From the NCBI GenBank assembly GCA_016900015.1, contig JACJJM010000004.1, forward strand, positions 124,001-188,000: a stretch of 64,000 bases of DNA, written 5' to 3'. Of the stretch, positions 17,056 to 25,944 are shown one piece after another. Made by a program: the position numbers and the translations under genes. Source of the stretch: Phocaeicola coprophilus. Its GTDB lineage: Bacteria > Bacteroidota > Bacteroidia > Bacteroidales > Bacteroidaceae. A model generated the notes under the pieces. That model was given only the letters and a program-made list of their open reading frames with translations, did not search any database and had not been told where the DNA came from. Each line of letters starts with the position of its first letter. The stretch's first letter is position 1.

Positions 17056-17197
17056 TCGTATAAAAACAAGCGAAAGGAGGCTGTCAAAATAGACTTCGAA
17101 GGGACACATGCAGGTTAAGGAGCTGACAGCAAGCGCGATGATTTGTTAGCTTTTCTAAAAAACGGGCGACGCGGGGCGTTACTCCGCTGATTTTGCT

Positions 17198-17205
17198 TAC
17201 CTTTG
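17198..17205 (+). promoter_or_regulatory. -7 box of the porin gene, very close to its ATG
   Basis: TACCTTTG ends only 9 bp before the ATG at 17215. With the usual short distance from box to transcription start, the mRNA would be leaderless or nearly so. Confidence 0.5.
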
Positions 17206-17214
17206 TCCCCACGT

Positions 17215-19269
17215 ATGAAAAAGGCAATCATTATACTGACGATACTCGCAGGCCTCGTGGGAGGACACGTGTCTGCGCAGAACTACAACCAGCTATACGA
17301 ACAGACTGAGGACGGCCCGCGCTATATCAACGAGAACGAGGACTACCTGGACCAGGACACGACGGAGGTCGACTCCAAGACCGTGCCCATCGGCATCCGC
17401 ATGTGGACCATCGACAAGCATTTCGGCAACCGCACGGAAGTGCCCGTCGACACGCTCATGCACCAGTTCCAGAACATCCAGTTCACCGACGGCCTGAACG
17501 GCGAATACAACTACCTGGGCAACATCGGCTCGCCCCGCCTCTCGCGCATCTTCTTCCACCGCGAACCGGCCTCGCAGTTCATCTTCACCGACCCGTACGA
17601 CTACTTCATCGTCCCCATCGACAAATACCGTTTCCTCAACACGAAATCGCCCTTTGCCAACCTGTCCTACTTCTCAGGCGGCAACCAGCAGAACGGAGAA
17701 GACCGCTTCATGGCCTACTTCGGCGTGAACGCGGGGCGACGTCTGAACTTCGGCTTCAGCTTCGACTACGTCTACGGTCGCGGCATGTACAACAACCAGG
17801 CGACGTCGCTCTTCAACGGGACGCTCTTCTCCTCCTATGCAGGCGACAAGTATGACTATCACTTCCTCTTCAGCAAGAACCACATGAAGATGGCCGAAAA
17901 CGGCGGTATCACGGACGACCGCTACATCGTCAGCCCGGAAGAAATCGCCACGTCGGCCTCCTACACGCCGTCGGACATCCCCACGTACCTGGAACGCACG
18001 TGGAACCGCAACGACAACTACCACATCTTCTTCACCCACCGCTACAACCTGGGCTTCTATGAAGTGCCTGAGGACACGTCGCAGCACTACGACAACTTCA
18101 TCCCCGTGACGAGCTTCATCCACACCCTCCAATATGACAACAACGAACGACAATACATCGCCTACGAGACCCCGGCGGACTATTGGGCAAACGACTTCTT
18201 CGGCAGCGAATACCAGCGCGACATCACAAGCTACACCTCGCTGAAAAACACCTTTGCCATCGCCCTGCGCGAGGGCTTCAACAAGTGGGCCAAGGCGGGA
18301 CTGACGGCTTTCGTGAACTACGAGATGCGCACCTACAACATGGTGGACACGCTCGGCACGGCCCTCGAACGCTATGACCGCAAATACACGGACAACATCC
18401 TCAGCGTCGGCGGCGAATTGCTGAAAGAGCAAGGCAAGACGCTCCACTACCGGGTGTACGGAGAGACGGCCCTGACGGGCGACGAAGTGGGCACGTTCAA
18501 CGTGACAGGAAATGCCGACCTTAACTTCCGCCTGTTCAAGGACACCATCCAGCTCGCTGCAAAGGCTTTCGTAAAACGCATCAACCCCTCGTTCTATTAC
18601 CGCCACTACCACTCGCGCCACCTCTGGTGGGACAACGACCTGTCGAAAGAAATGCGCACGCGCATCGAAGGCGAATTCAAGTCGAAAAAGGCCGGACTGA
18701 CGCTGAACGTCGGTGTGGAAAACATCACGAACTACACCTATTTCGACAACGCGGCGGAGGCCTACGACGGAGGCTACCGGCATAACGTGCGGGTGAGCCA
18801 GTGCGGCGACAACATCCAGGTGCTGGGCGCGACGCTGAAGCATGACCTGGCACTGGGCATCTTCCACTGGGACAACGAAATCACATATCAGAAAAGCAGC
18901 AACCAGGATGTCCTGCCCCTGCCCGACCTGACGCTGTACAGCAACCTGTACCTGAAGTTCAAGCTGGCAAAGAAAGTATTGTCCGTGGAGCTGGGTGCTG
19001 ACGTGCGCTACTTCACCAAGTATTACGCGCCGGACTATTCGCCGGCCATCGGCCAGTTCTATCTCCAGAACCCGAACGACCGTATCGAGATAGGAAACTA
19101 CCCGATAGTGAACGTCTACGCCAACCTGCACCTGAAGCATACGCGTATCTACGCGATGATGTATCACGTGTCGGAAGGCATGGGCAACTCGATGTCGTTC
19201 CTGGCCCCCCACTATCCGCTCAACACGATGTGGTTCAAGTTCGGTCTGTCCTGGAATTTCTTCAACTAA
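17215..19269 (+). CDS. Putative outer-membrane porin (Porin_10 family)
   Basis: 684 aa from the ATG at 17215, with a signal peptide (IILTILAGLVGGHVSAQ). The body is rich in alternating aromatic beta strands (FMAYFGVNAGRRLNFGFSFD, YHIFFTHRYNLGFYEVPED, LGADVRYFTKYYAPDYSPAI) and ends FKFGLSWNFFN with a C-terminal aromatic, as in outer-membrane barrels. The pattern, including the long N-terminal stretch before the barrel, matches the Bacteroidetes 'putative porin' family. Substrate unknown. The solute-binding protein gene starts 6 bp after its stop, so the two are probably co-transcribed. Confidence 0.8.
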   Translation: MKKAIIILTILAGLVGGHVSAQNYNQLYEQTEDGPRYINENEDYLDQDTTEVDSKTVPIGIRMWTIDKHFGNRTEVPVDTLMHQFQNIQFTDGLNGEYNYLGNIGSPRLSRIFFHREPASQFIFTDPYDYFIVPIDKYRFLNTKSPFANLSYFSGGNQQNGEDRFMAYFGVNAGRRLNFGFSFDYVYGRGMYNNQATSLFNGTLFSSYAGDKYDYHFLFSKNHMKMAENGGITDDRYIVSPEEIATSASYTPSDIPTYLERTWNRNDNYHIFFTHRYNLGFYEVPEDTSQHYDNFIPVTSFIHTLQYDNNERQYIAYETPADYWANDFFGSEYQRDITSYTSLKNTFAIALREGFNKWAKAGLTAFVNYEMRTYNMVDTLGTALERYDRKYTDNILSVGGELLKEQGKTLHYRVYGETALTGDEVGTFNVTGNADLNFRLFKDTIQLAAKAFVKRINPSFYYRHYHSRHLWWDNDLSKEMRTRIEGEFKSKKAGLTLNVGVENITNYTYFDNAAEAYDGGYRHNVRVSQCGDNIQVLGATLKHDLALGIFHWDNEITYQKSSNQDVLPLPDLTLYSNLYLKFKLAKKVLSVELGADVRYFTKYYAPDYSPAIGQFYLQNPNDRIEIGNYPIVNVYANLHLKHTRIYAMMYHVSEGMGNSMSFLAPHYPLNTMWFKFGLSWNFFN

Positions 19270-19275
19270 ATCACC

Positions 19276-20103
19276 ATGAACGCAAGACGACTGGCCGGAA
19301 GCATTCTCCTCTGTGGCGCGACACTCGTCGCAGCCGTCGTGATATGGCCGAGGTCGGAAGAGACGAAAAGCACGCGTCCCCGTACATACGAAGAAATCGT
19401 CCGTTCGGGCATCATCCGCGCCACGACGGAATACAACTCCGTCGGCTTCCATGTGGACCATGACACCATAGCGGGATTCCACTACGAACTGTTTCAGGCA
19501 TTTGCCCGCGACAAGGGGTTGCAAGCCGAAATCATCCCGGAAATGGAACTGAACACCCAACTGGAGGGAATCAACCACGGCACTTTTGACATCATCGCCG
19601 GCAGCCTGCTCATCACAAGCGAACAGAAAGACTCGCTGCTACTCTTCTCCCACCCCATCCTGCTCAACCGCCAAGTGCTGGTGCAACGCAAGCCCCAAAG
19701 CGAACAAGACACCGCCTACATCGCACAGCAACTGCAACTGGCACAAAAGACGGTTTACCTGCCGGAAGGCTCACCCGTGAAATACCGCATCCATAACCTG
19801 AGCGCAGAAATCGCCGACACAATCTATGTGAAAGAACTACCCAAATACGGCAGCGAGCAACTGATGGCCCTCGTGGCACATGGAGACATCGATTATGCCA
19901 TCTGCGAGGAAAGCATTGCCAAAAGACTCATCGGGCAATATCCCCAACTGGACATCGACACGGCCATCAGCTTCAACCAGTTCTACGGCTGGGGAGTCAG
20001 CAAGGAATCACAGGCACTCCTGGACACGCTCAATGCCTGGCTGGACAGCTACAAGGACACTTCGTCCTTCAAAAAGCTCCTGAAAAAGTACGACCTCCAA
20101 TGA
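19276..20103 (+). CDS. Membrane-tethered solute-binding protein (SBP_bac_3, MltF-like N-domain)
   Basis: 275 aa. One N-terminal hydrophobic segment (LAGSILLCGATLVAAVVIW) is followed by a type-2 periplasmic binding fold: GIIRATTEYNSVGFHVDHDTIAGFHYELFQAFARDKGLQ, NHGTFDIIAGSLLITSEQKDSLLLFSHPIL, GDIDYAICEESIAKRL. This resembles the amino-acid-binding-like domain of MltF lytic transglycosylases, but no lysozyme-like domain follows. It may sense or bind an amino acid or wall-derived ligand at the inner membrane (inference). It is coupled to the porin upstream by a 6-bp gap and ends just before the second TCGCGA array. Confidence 0.7.
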   Translation: MNARRLAGSILLCGATLVAAVVIWPRSEETKSTRPRTYEEIVRSGIIRATTEYNSVGFHVDHDTIAGFHYELFQAFARDKGLQAEIIPEMELNTQLEGINHGTFDIIAGSLLITSEQKDSLLLFSHPILLNRQVLVQRKPQSEQDTAYIAQQLQLAQKTVYLPEGSPVKYRIHNLSAEIADTIYVKELPKYGSEQLMALVAHGDIDYAICEESIAKRLIGQYPQLDIDTAISFNQFYGWGVSKESQALLDTLNAWLDSYKDTSSFKKLLKKYDLQ

Positions 20104-20125
20104 CATGAGGAAGGCCCTCACCACA

Positions 20126-20231
20126 ATCGCTGATATGAAGGTCTCATGATCGCGATAGTCAGGGTGTCATGATCGCGATAGTGAAGTAAAGTGAATCGCG
20201 ATAGTGACCACCTGACAATAACGATAGTGAA
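20126..20231. repeat. TCGCGA phased array, locus 2 (23-bp period, five units)
   Basis: Copies of the 11-mer ATCGCGATAGT start at 20149, 20172 and 20195, with degenerate copies at 20126 (atcgctgatat) and 20218 (ataacgatagt); all are exactly 23 bp apart. The first two full units share the longer tcatgATCGCGATAGT. The array fills the space between two convergent genes. Confidence 0.8.
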
Positions 20232-20237
20232 AGCGGC

Positions 20238-21383
20238 TCATTCCAGCCGGCGATAGAACTGCGGCTCGTAGTCGGGGAGCAGTTCGGGATGCATGGCCTT
20301 AATCATGTCTTTCAGCAGGATATGGGGAATGCCGGCCATGTTTTCATAGAGCGGTTCATACTCCAGATTGCAATAGATGACTTTGCGCTCGCGGAAGGCC
20401 CGGAAGTCAGCATAACGCTTGTCAGACGCCTCCAAAGCCTCGTAGGTGAACGTGCCGGGAAATCCGTTCATGACACGCCAGAACTCCACGTCGTGCGCCC
20501 GGGCATAGACCGTCTCGAAGTCCAGAATCACACCACCTGTGCGCGGGTCATCCTTGTAGAAATAATCCGCCCCGGCATCGGCAAAAAGGCGGGCATAAAA
20601 GCTCTGCCCGCCCGGCACATACCAATGTCCGGCACGCAGTTCCCCACTCATCACCGTAGGCCGCCGTTCGGCTTTCGAAGCAACAGCCTTCCAATAATTG
20701 TATTCGCGCTCCATGCCGGCAAACAAGGCGATGGCCTCCGGCTCCTTTCCGATTAACAGCCCGCTCAGACGAATCCATTCGCTCAGGCCTAAAGCCGAAG
20801 TCTCATTGAACGCCCAATAGGGCATGAGCGGTGCACCGGTCTCGGCCAGCACTTCGTAGCCTCCGCGCCTGTGGGGCGAGACAAGAATCAGTTCCGGATT
20901 CGTAGCCATGACAATCTCTGTGTTGAAATTGCCTTCGATGCCGATGCGCTTGACACGCTCATCGTCAAGCCGGGCCAGCCATTCGGGATTTTGCATGCGG
21001 CGGGTGTCACTGGTCGCCACCACGCAATCATAGGCATCCATCAGGCTGAATGCCTTGAGTTGCGGAGTGGTCATGCAGACAATACGCCGCACGGGAGTGC
21101 GGATTATCGTATAATCCTGGGGAATGTCATTCGCCTGCTGTCCATGAGGTATAAGTGCAAAATGCTCCACCGGGGCATCAGCCTTCGTAGGTTCCTGAAT
21201 ATCGACCAGGCGGACACTGTCAGAGCGGTATGTAATCCGGAAACCTTTGGCATAACGGGGGACATAAACAGAATCAACCGCAGGACTCCCGTCCGTGCCG
21301 GCCGACTTGCTTCGTGCCTGCCGGCAAGCTGTGAGCGCGACAAGAACCCACATCCATATACCTATCTTATAAATGACATTCAT
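20238..21383 (-). CDS. BtuF-like corrinoid ABC-type substrate-binding lipoprotein
   Basis: 381 aa with a lipoprotein signal (WMWVLVALTAC, Cys near residue 20). It has a class III binding-protein fold: RRIVCMTTPQLKAFSLMDAYDCVVATSD, ATNPELILVSPHRRG, LSEWIRLSGLLIGKEPEAI, then SGELRAGHWYVPGGQSFYARLFADAGADY. This is the pattern of BtuF/FepB-type proteins. It lies 20 bp downstream of the BtuB-like receptor on the same strand and so under the cobalamin riboswitch. A role in corrinoid capture or delivery is therefore well supported by context. No BtuCD permease or ATPase is in the window. Confidence 0.8.
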   Translation of the reverse strand: MNVIYKIGIWMWVLVALTACRQARSKSAGTDGSPAVDSVYVPRYAKGFRITYRSDSVRLVDIQEPTKADAPVEHFALIPHGQQANDIPQDYTIIRTPVRRIVCMTTPQLKAFSLMDAYDCVVATSDTRRMQNPEWLARLDDERVKRIGIEGNFNTEIVMATNPELILVSPHRRGGYEVLAETGAPLMPYWAFNETSALGLSEWIRLSGLLIGKEPEAIALFAGMEREYNYWKAVASKAERRPTVMSGELRAGHWYVPGGQSFYARLFADAGADYFYKDDPRTGGVILDFETVYARAHDVEFWRVMNGFPGTFTYEALEASDKRYADFRAFRERKVIYCNLEYEPLYENMAGIPHILLKDMIKAMHPELLPDYEPQFYRRLE

Positions 21384-21403
21384 GACAGCAGCAGTTCAGA
21401 TGT

Positions 21404-23587
21404 TTATTGTTTGAAACGTACCAACAGACTGGCGAAGAAAGACCGTCCGGGGTTGAGCGTCGCATAATGGCTGTTGTAAGGACGGTCATCACGATAATTG
21501 AACAGATTTTCCACGCCGAGGCCCGGTTCGAGGGTGAAGTCCTTCAGGCGAATGACATGACGGGTGGTCAAGTCCCATGTCTGGAAAGCGGGCGACGAAT
21601 CATAGACTTTGGACCAACGTGTGCCTTGATAACGCCCGAACAGGCTGACATTGAAGGTATAGATGCCCCAAGTCCGGCCCCATCCGGCATTGAACGTAGC
21701 CGAATGGCGCACGCTCCGTTCCAGCGGCGTGTCAGCCACCAGGTCTTTCGCATGGGTATAGTTGTAGCTGGCACCAAACGTAAAACCGGCTCCCGGATGT
21801 GCCGTAAAACCGACATCCACACCACGGATGCGTGCCTTTCCGACATTGGCATACGCCTGACGGGAAATGATACCATTGGCCTTGTCTTCGTCTGTCAGCT
21901 CCAGACGATGGTAGTCAATGAGGTTGCGTATATCGTTCTGATAGACAGAAACGGAAGCGGAAAGAAACGACGTGTTGTATTCGGCATTCAGCGTGTAGAA
22001 ATTGCTTGTCTCAGGTTTCAAGTCGGTGCTTCCCATCGTAATCTTGTTGCTCTTTTCGGAGATGGCATAGAGCTGCTGCAAGGTGGGCGCACGGAAGGCC
22101 GAGGCATAGGATGCACGCAGGTTGAAGTCCCCCCATTTGTACATCATCGAGAGCTTGGGATTGAAGCGGCTATGGAAGGTCTCGTGATAGATGTAACGGA
22201 AGCCGACGACCGCGCTCAAATTGCGAATGATGGAAACTTCGTCCTGGGCATAGAAGGCCAGCGTGTACATGGTGCGGTCCTTCATGTCTCCCAGATTGCT
22301 CGTAGCGGTCGATTTCAGGGCATCACCCGTGTAGTCCAGTCCGACATTGAGCGTATTGGCTTCTCCAAGGCGGAACACCCCCTTCAGGTAAGCATTCGTA
22401 TAATCCTGGTCCTTGCTGTTCATGTGCTCGCCGGCCGGGTGAGAACCGCTCTTCTCCGTGTAATTCTGAAAAGAACGATAGTTGGTCGTCGTAGCTCCCA
22501 GCTCCAGATACGACGAATGCGGGAGCATGTATTTTGCCATTCCGCCATATTGGTACGTCTTATGCTCGATGTTATACTTCACCACGGGGGCACGGTCATT
22601 CTCATAAGTGGAATATGTGCCGAAGATGTCGAAAGTCAACCGCTCCGTAGCCCGGAAGGTAAAAGTCTGGCTGATGTCATTGGTAAACCAGTGGTAGACG
22701 GGCTGTTTGTCTGTCTCCACCAGCGTGCCGTCGTCAGCAGCCTCATAGTCACTCAACTTCCAGCCGTCGGCCTGCTGACGCTGATAGGACGTGTGGGAGG
22801 AAAACCATCCTACGTTGACGTCGGCATTGGCACTCTCCGTCAACCGCCCGTGCGAACTGATGCGCGTGTCGGACATGACATTGAGGAGGTCGCGCGTGTC
22901 CTCATCGGTAATGATATTGATGACACCGGCCATCGCATCACTGCCGTAGAGTGCCGAAGCCGCTCCTTTCACAATCTCAATGCGTTTCACGCGAGCCAGG
23001 TTGATACGGCTTAAGTCAACGTTGCCCGACGTGTCACCGGCCACCTTGCGCCCGTTTATCAACACCAGGACATACTTCCCGGAAAGACCGTTCATATAGA
23101 TGTTATTCGACAAGGAAGTACTCTGGAAGGAGATGGAAGGGACGAGCTTCTGAAGTGCATCCTCCACGCTGCCTGCATTGGCCTGTCGGAGTTCCTCCTG
23201 CCCAATGACTTCCACCGGGACGGGCGAATCCTTCAACCGATGGTGTGTACCCGTTCCGGTGACAACCACCTGGTTCAGCGTGACGGCTCCTTCATCCATC
23301 TTGATAAGCATCCCGTCCGTGTCGCCATCCACAGGACACGACTGCGTGGCATAGTCCATACGGCTGATGCGCATCATGTAGTGCCCGTCGGGAATGTTCC
23401 TCAACAGGAACTTTCCCTCATCGTCCGTCGCACATCCGATATTGGTGTTCCTCAAGCGTACGGTCGCTCCCTGCACAGGCTCGCCCGTTTTTGAATCTAC
23501 CACTCTCCCACTTACTGAAAACTGTGCATACGCACTTGCAGCATACATTCCAGCCAACAAGGCCGCCGCAAAAAATCTTTTTTTCAT
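21404..23587 (-). CDS. btuB: TonB-dependent corrinoid receptor (BtuB-like)
   Basis: 727 aa from the ATG at 23587; the codon before it is TTG and not needed. Signal peptide (FFAAALLAGMYAASAYAQ), then a carboxypeptidase-like regulatory domain (FSVSGRVVDSKTGEPVQGATVRLRN), a plug domain (QVVVTGTG as TonB-box region, VEDALQKLVPSI, IEIVKGAASALYGSDAMAGVINIIT) and a beta barrel ending LNPGRSFFASLLVRFKQ. Energised transport across the outer membrane is the family role. A cobalamin riboswitch directly upstream identifies the likely substrate as vitamin B12 or another corrinoid. It is the first gene of a two-gene operon with the binding protein at 20238-21383. Confidence 0.9.
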   Translation of the reverse strand: MKKRFFAAALLAGMYAASAYAQFSVSGRVVDSKTGEPVQGATVRLRNTNIGCATDDEGKFLLRNIPDGHYMMRISRMDYATQSCPVDGDTDGMLIKMDEGAVTLNQVVVTGTGTHHRLKDSPVPVEVIGQEELRQANAGSVEDALQKLVPSISFQSTSLSNNIYMNGLSGKYVLVLINGRKVAGDTSGNVDLSRINLARVKRIEIVKGAASALYGSDAMAGVINIITDEDTRDLLNVMSDTRISSHGRLTESANADVNVGWFSSHTSYQRQQADGWKLSDYEAADDGTLVETDKQPVYHWFTNDISQTFTFRATERLTFDIFGTYSTYENDRAPVVKYNIEHKTYQYGGMAKYMLPHSSYLELGATTTNYRSFQNYTEKSGSHPAGEHMNSKDQDYTNAYLKGVFRLGEANTLNVGLDYTGDALKSTATSNLGDMKDRTMYTLAFYAQDEVSIIRNLSAVVGFRYIYHETFHSRFNPKLSMMYKWGDFNLRASYASAFRAPTLQQLYAISEKSNKITMGSTDLKPETSNFYTLNAEYNTSFLSASVSVYQNDIRNLIDYHRLELTDEDKANGIISRQAYANVGKARIRGVDVGFTAHPGAGFTFGASYNYTHAKDLVADTPLERSVRHSATFNAGWGRTWGIYTFNVSLFGRYQGTRWSKVYDSSPAFQTWDLTTRHVIRLKDFTLEPGLGVENLFNYRDDRPYNSHYATLNPGRSFFASLLVRFKQ

Positions 23588-23654
23588 CAAAATGATATAA
23601 AATAATGAGGTTTATAAATCGTGCCCTTTATCCCGAAGGCACATGTTTATCACT

Positions 23655-23868
23655 ATGGTCTGGCAGGTTTCCTGACTTTTCCCGGAGAAATTACCTTCCC
23701 ATCTCCCTTGGCATGTCGCGCGCCATGCCGGAAACAGTGGTCGTCGTGTAGCAGATTTCTCCTCTGAATGCCCCGACGGGCATGGGATTTACAGTAGCGG
23801 GCACTGTTCCGGATTCTCACCGGATTCCCTTTTATGCGACACACAGAAACGGCGTCGCATCACCGAAC
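23655..23868 (-). ncRNA. Cobalamin riboswitch
   Basis: On the minus strand the B12 box GTCAGGAAACCTGCCAGAC lies at 23658-23676. About 110 bp upstream is the conserved core GGAATCCGGTGAGAATCCGG, followed by ACAGTGCCCGCTACTGTAA. Order and spacing are those of the adenosylcobalamin element. A TACATTTG promoter box (23875-23882, minus strand) precedes it. Between the B12 box and the btuB ATG a GTGCC...GGCAC hairpin (23619-23645) may be part of the expression platform. Binding of cobalamin is expected to lower btuB expression. Confidence 0.93.
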
Positions 23869-23874
23869 CGGGGG

Positions 23875-23882
23875 CAAATGTA
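23875..23882 (-). promoter_or_regulatory. -7 box of the btuB transcript
   Basis: On the minus strand TACATTTG matches TAnnTTTG and lies just upstream of the riboswitch 5' end. Confidence 0.6.
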
Positions 23883-24298
23883 CGTATTTCCTTTCATATA
23901 TTCAAAGGAATCCGTCTACCGTCCACAGTCCTTTCATCTAAAAAAGAGGAAAACAAGTCCTGAAGGGCTGCGACCTGGCCTTCCTTTCCGTCCGCGCACG
24001 GAGTACTATCCGTCCTCGGCTACCCTCCTTTCCGTAGTCGGACGGAGTCAAGGGAAAGGACGGAAACAGATGCCGGCAGAAATCGAAAAGCGGCCGACAC
24101 GGCAAGTCGTCACTCGTCCTTCTCTCCAGGCATCGGTTTGAGGCAAGACACGACAAATGTGGCTTTTTGACACCAATACGCCCATTACGTGGCGACTTGG
24201 AAAGTTCCAGAAGGGCATTACGAGGTGTATTATATTTTTTTAATGGAAATATGTCTGTCAAACATCCCCGCTCTATTGGGTATTCCGAAAAGAAAACC
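23883..24298. other. Intergenic region between divergent btuB and iorA
   Basis: No gene is supported. The stretch 23985-24065 carries self-complementary pieces around ctttccg and gtcggacgg that resemble short stretches near 41190-41235 and 51035-51095, perhaps a diffuse repeat. Nothing else is recognised. Confidence 0.4.
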
Positions 24299-24306
24299 TA
24301 CATTTG
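24299..24306 (+). promoter_or_regulatory. -7 box of the ior operon
   Basis: TACATTTG, preceded by TTGGG about 20 bp upstream, lies 24 bp before the iorA ATG. Confidence 0.6.
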
Positions 24307-24330
24307 TGCATCATGAAAAAACACTAACTT

Positions 24331-25929
24331 ATGAATGACAAACACCTTCTTTTAGGAGACGAAGCCGTGGCATTGGGTGCCATCCATGCCGGACTGTCGG
24401 GCGTATATGCTTACCCCGGAACTCCTTCTACAGAAATCACAGAGTTTATCCAAATGCATCCGCTGGCTGCGGAACGAAACATCCACAGACATTGGTGTAC
24501 GAACGAAAAGACAGCGATGGAAGCTGCCCTCGGCATGTCGTACATGGGCAAGCGGGCCATCGTCTGCATGAAACACGTGGGAATGAACGTGGCAGCCGAT
24601 GCCTTCGTCAACTCGGCCATGACGGGCACAAACGGAGGCCTCATCGTCGTAGCGGCAGACGACCCTTCCATGCACTCTTCGCAAAACGAACAGGATTCCC
24701 GCTTCTACGGAAAATTTGCCATGATTCCCATCCTCGAGCCGTCATCGCAACAAGAGGCCTACGACATGATGAAGTATGCCTTTGATTTCTCCGAAGAACA
24801 CAAAGTGCCCATCCTCATGCGCCTCGTCACCCGCATGGCTCATTCCCGCGCCGTGGTCACTACCGGTGAAGTGCGTGAGCCCAATCCGATGAGCTATCCC
24901 TCCAATCCTGGTGACTGGGTGCTGATGCCGGCCGTAGCCCGCAAGCGCAACGTGCAGCTGATCGCCCAACATGCCGATTTCCTGGCTGCATCCGAAAACT
25001 CCGTATATAATAAGTATACAGACGGGAAAGACCATTCGCTGGGCATCATAGCCTGTGGCATCGCCTACAATTACCTGATGGAACACTTCAAGGATGGATG
25101 CCCGTTCCCCGTGCTGAAAGTGTCACAATATCCGCTTCCCGTATCGCTCGTACGCCGCATGGCAGCCGAGTGCGACTCGCTGCTGGTGCTCGAAGACGGA
25201 CAACCGGTGGTGGAAGAAATGGTACGCGGCGTGCTCGACTGCGGCAAGACCATCAAAGGACGTCTCACCGGCGAAGTGCCCCGCACCGGCGAACTGACTC
25301 CGGACAACATCATCTCGGCACTCGGGCTGAAAGACGAAGAAGTGTTCCCGCCGAGCGAACTTGTCGTGCCTCGTCCGCCCGCATTGTGCCAAGGCTGTGG
25401 ACACCGCGACATGTATGCCGCACTCAACGAAGTGCTTCGCGAGTATGAGAACAGCCGTGTGTTCAGTGACATAGGTTGCTATACACTGGGATTCCTTCCC
25501 CCCTATCATGCCATCCACTCCGTGGTCGATATGGGCGCTTCCATCACGATGGCCAAAGGCGCAGCCGACGCCGGACAATTCCCCTCTGTGGCTGTCATCG
25601 GTGACTCCACGTTTACACACTCCGGCATGACAGGCCTGCTTGATGCCGTCAACGAAAACTCCAACATCACAATCGTCATCTCCGACAACTTGACCACAGC
25701 CATGACCGGCGGCCAAGACTCTGCCGGAACAGGACGTTTCGAACAAATCTGCCAAGGCATAGGCGTGGCTCCGGAACATATCCGCGTCGTCGTGCCCCTG
25801 CCGAAGAACATGGAGGAAATGAAACGCATCATCCGCGAAGAAATCGAATACCGCGGCGTAAGCGTCATCATCCCCCGCCGTGAATGTATACAGACGGCCC
25901 GCCGCCATCATAAGTCAAACAAGCAATAA
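24331..25929 (+). CDS. iorA: Indolepyruvate:ferredoxin oxidoreductase, alpha subunit (no ferredoxin domain)
   Basis: 532 aa. The N-terminal pyrimidine-binding domain opens with LLLGDEAVALGAIHAGLSGVYAYPGTPSTEI; the TPP domain has PALCQGCGHRDMYAALNE, YTLGFLPPYHAIHSVVDMGASI and VIGDSTFTHSGMTGLLDAV. With IorB it oxidatively decarboxylates aryl-pyruvates (indolepyruvate, phenylpyruvate, hydroxyphenylpyruvate) to aryl-acetyl-CoA while reducing ferredoxin. Many IorA proteins carry a C-terminal two-cluster ferredoxin domain. This one stops right after IIPRRECIQTARRHHKSNKQ with one Cys and no CxxCxxC set, so electrons must leave through a separate partner. First gene of a four-gene operon. Confidence 0.93.
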   Translation: MNDKHLLLGDEAVALGAIHAGLSGVYAYPGTPSTEITEFIQMHPLAAERNIHRHWCTNEKTAMEAALGMSYMGKRAIVCMKHVGMNVAADAFVNSAMTGTNGGLIVVAADDPSMHSSQNEQDSRFYGKFAMIPILEPSSQQEAYDMMKYAFDFSEEHKVPILMRLVTRMAHSRAVVTTGEVREPNPMSYPSNPGDWVLMPAVARKRNVQLIAQHADFLAASENSVYNKYTDGKDHSLGIIACGIAYNYLMEHFKDGCPFPVLKVSQYPLPVSLVRRMAAECDSLLVLEDGQPVVEEMVRGVLDCGKTIKGRLTGEVPRTGELTPDNIISALGLKDEEVFPPSELVVPRPPALCQGCGHRDMYAALNEVLREYENSRVFSDIGCYTLGFLPPYHAIHSVVDMGASITMAKGAADAGQFPSVAVIGDSTFTHSGMTGLLDAVNENSNITIVISDNLTTAMTGGQDSAGTGRFEQICQGIGVAPEHIRVVVPLPKNMEEMKRIIREEIEYRGVSVIIPRRECIQTARRHHKSNKQ

Positions 25930-25944
25930 CTACACATAAACACC

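Noticed and set aside
20126-20231. CRISPR-like array
   Set aside because: The conserved part is only about 11 bp and the period 23 bp, the spacers are 12 bp, and no cas gene is nearby. The other TCGCGA and 22-bp arrays fail for the same reasons.
23985-24065. A further repeat family around ctttccg/gtcgg at 23985, 41190 and 51035
   Set aside because: The similarity is short and patchy; no defined ends or spacing could be established by eye.
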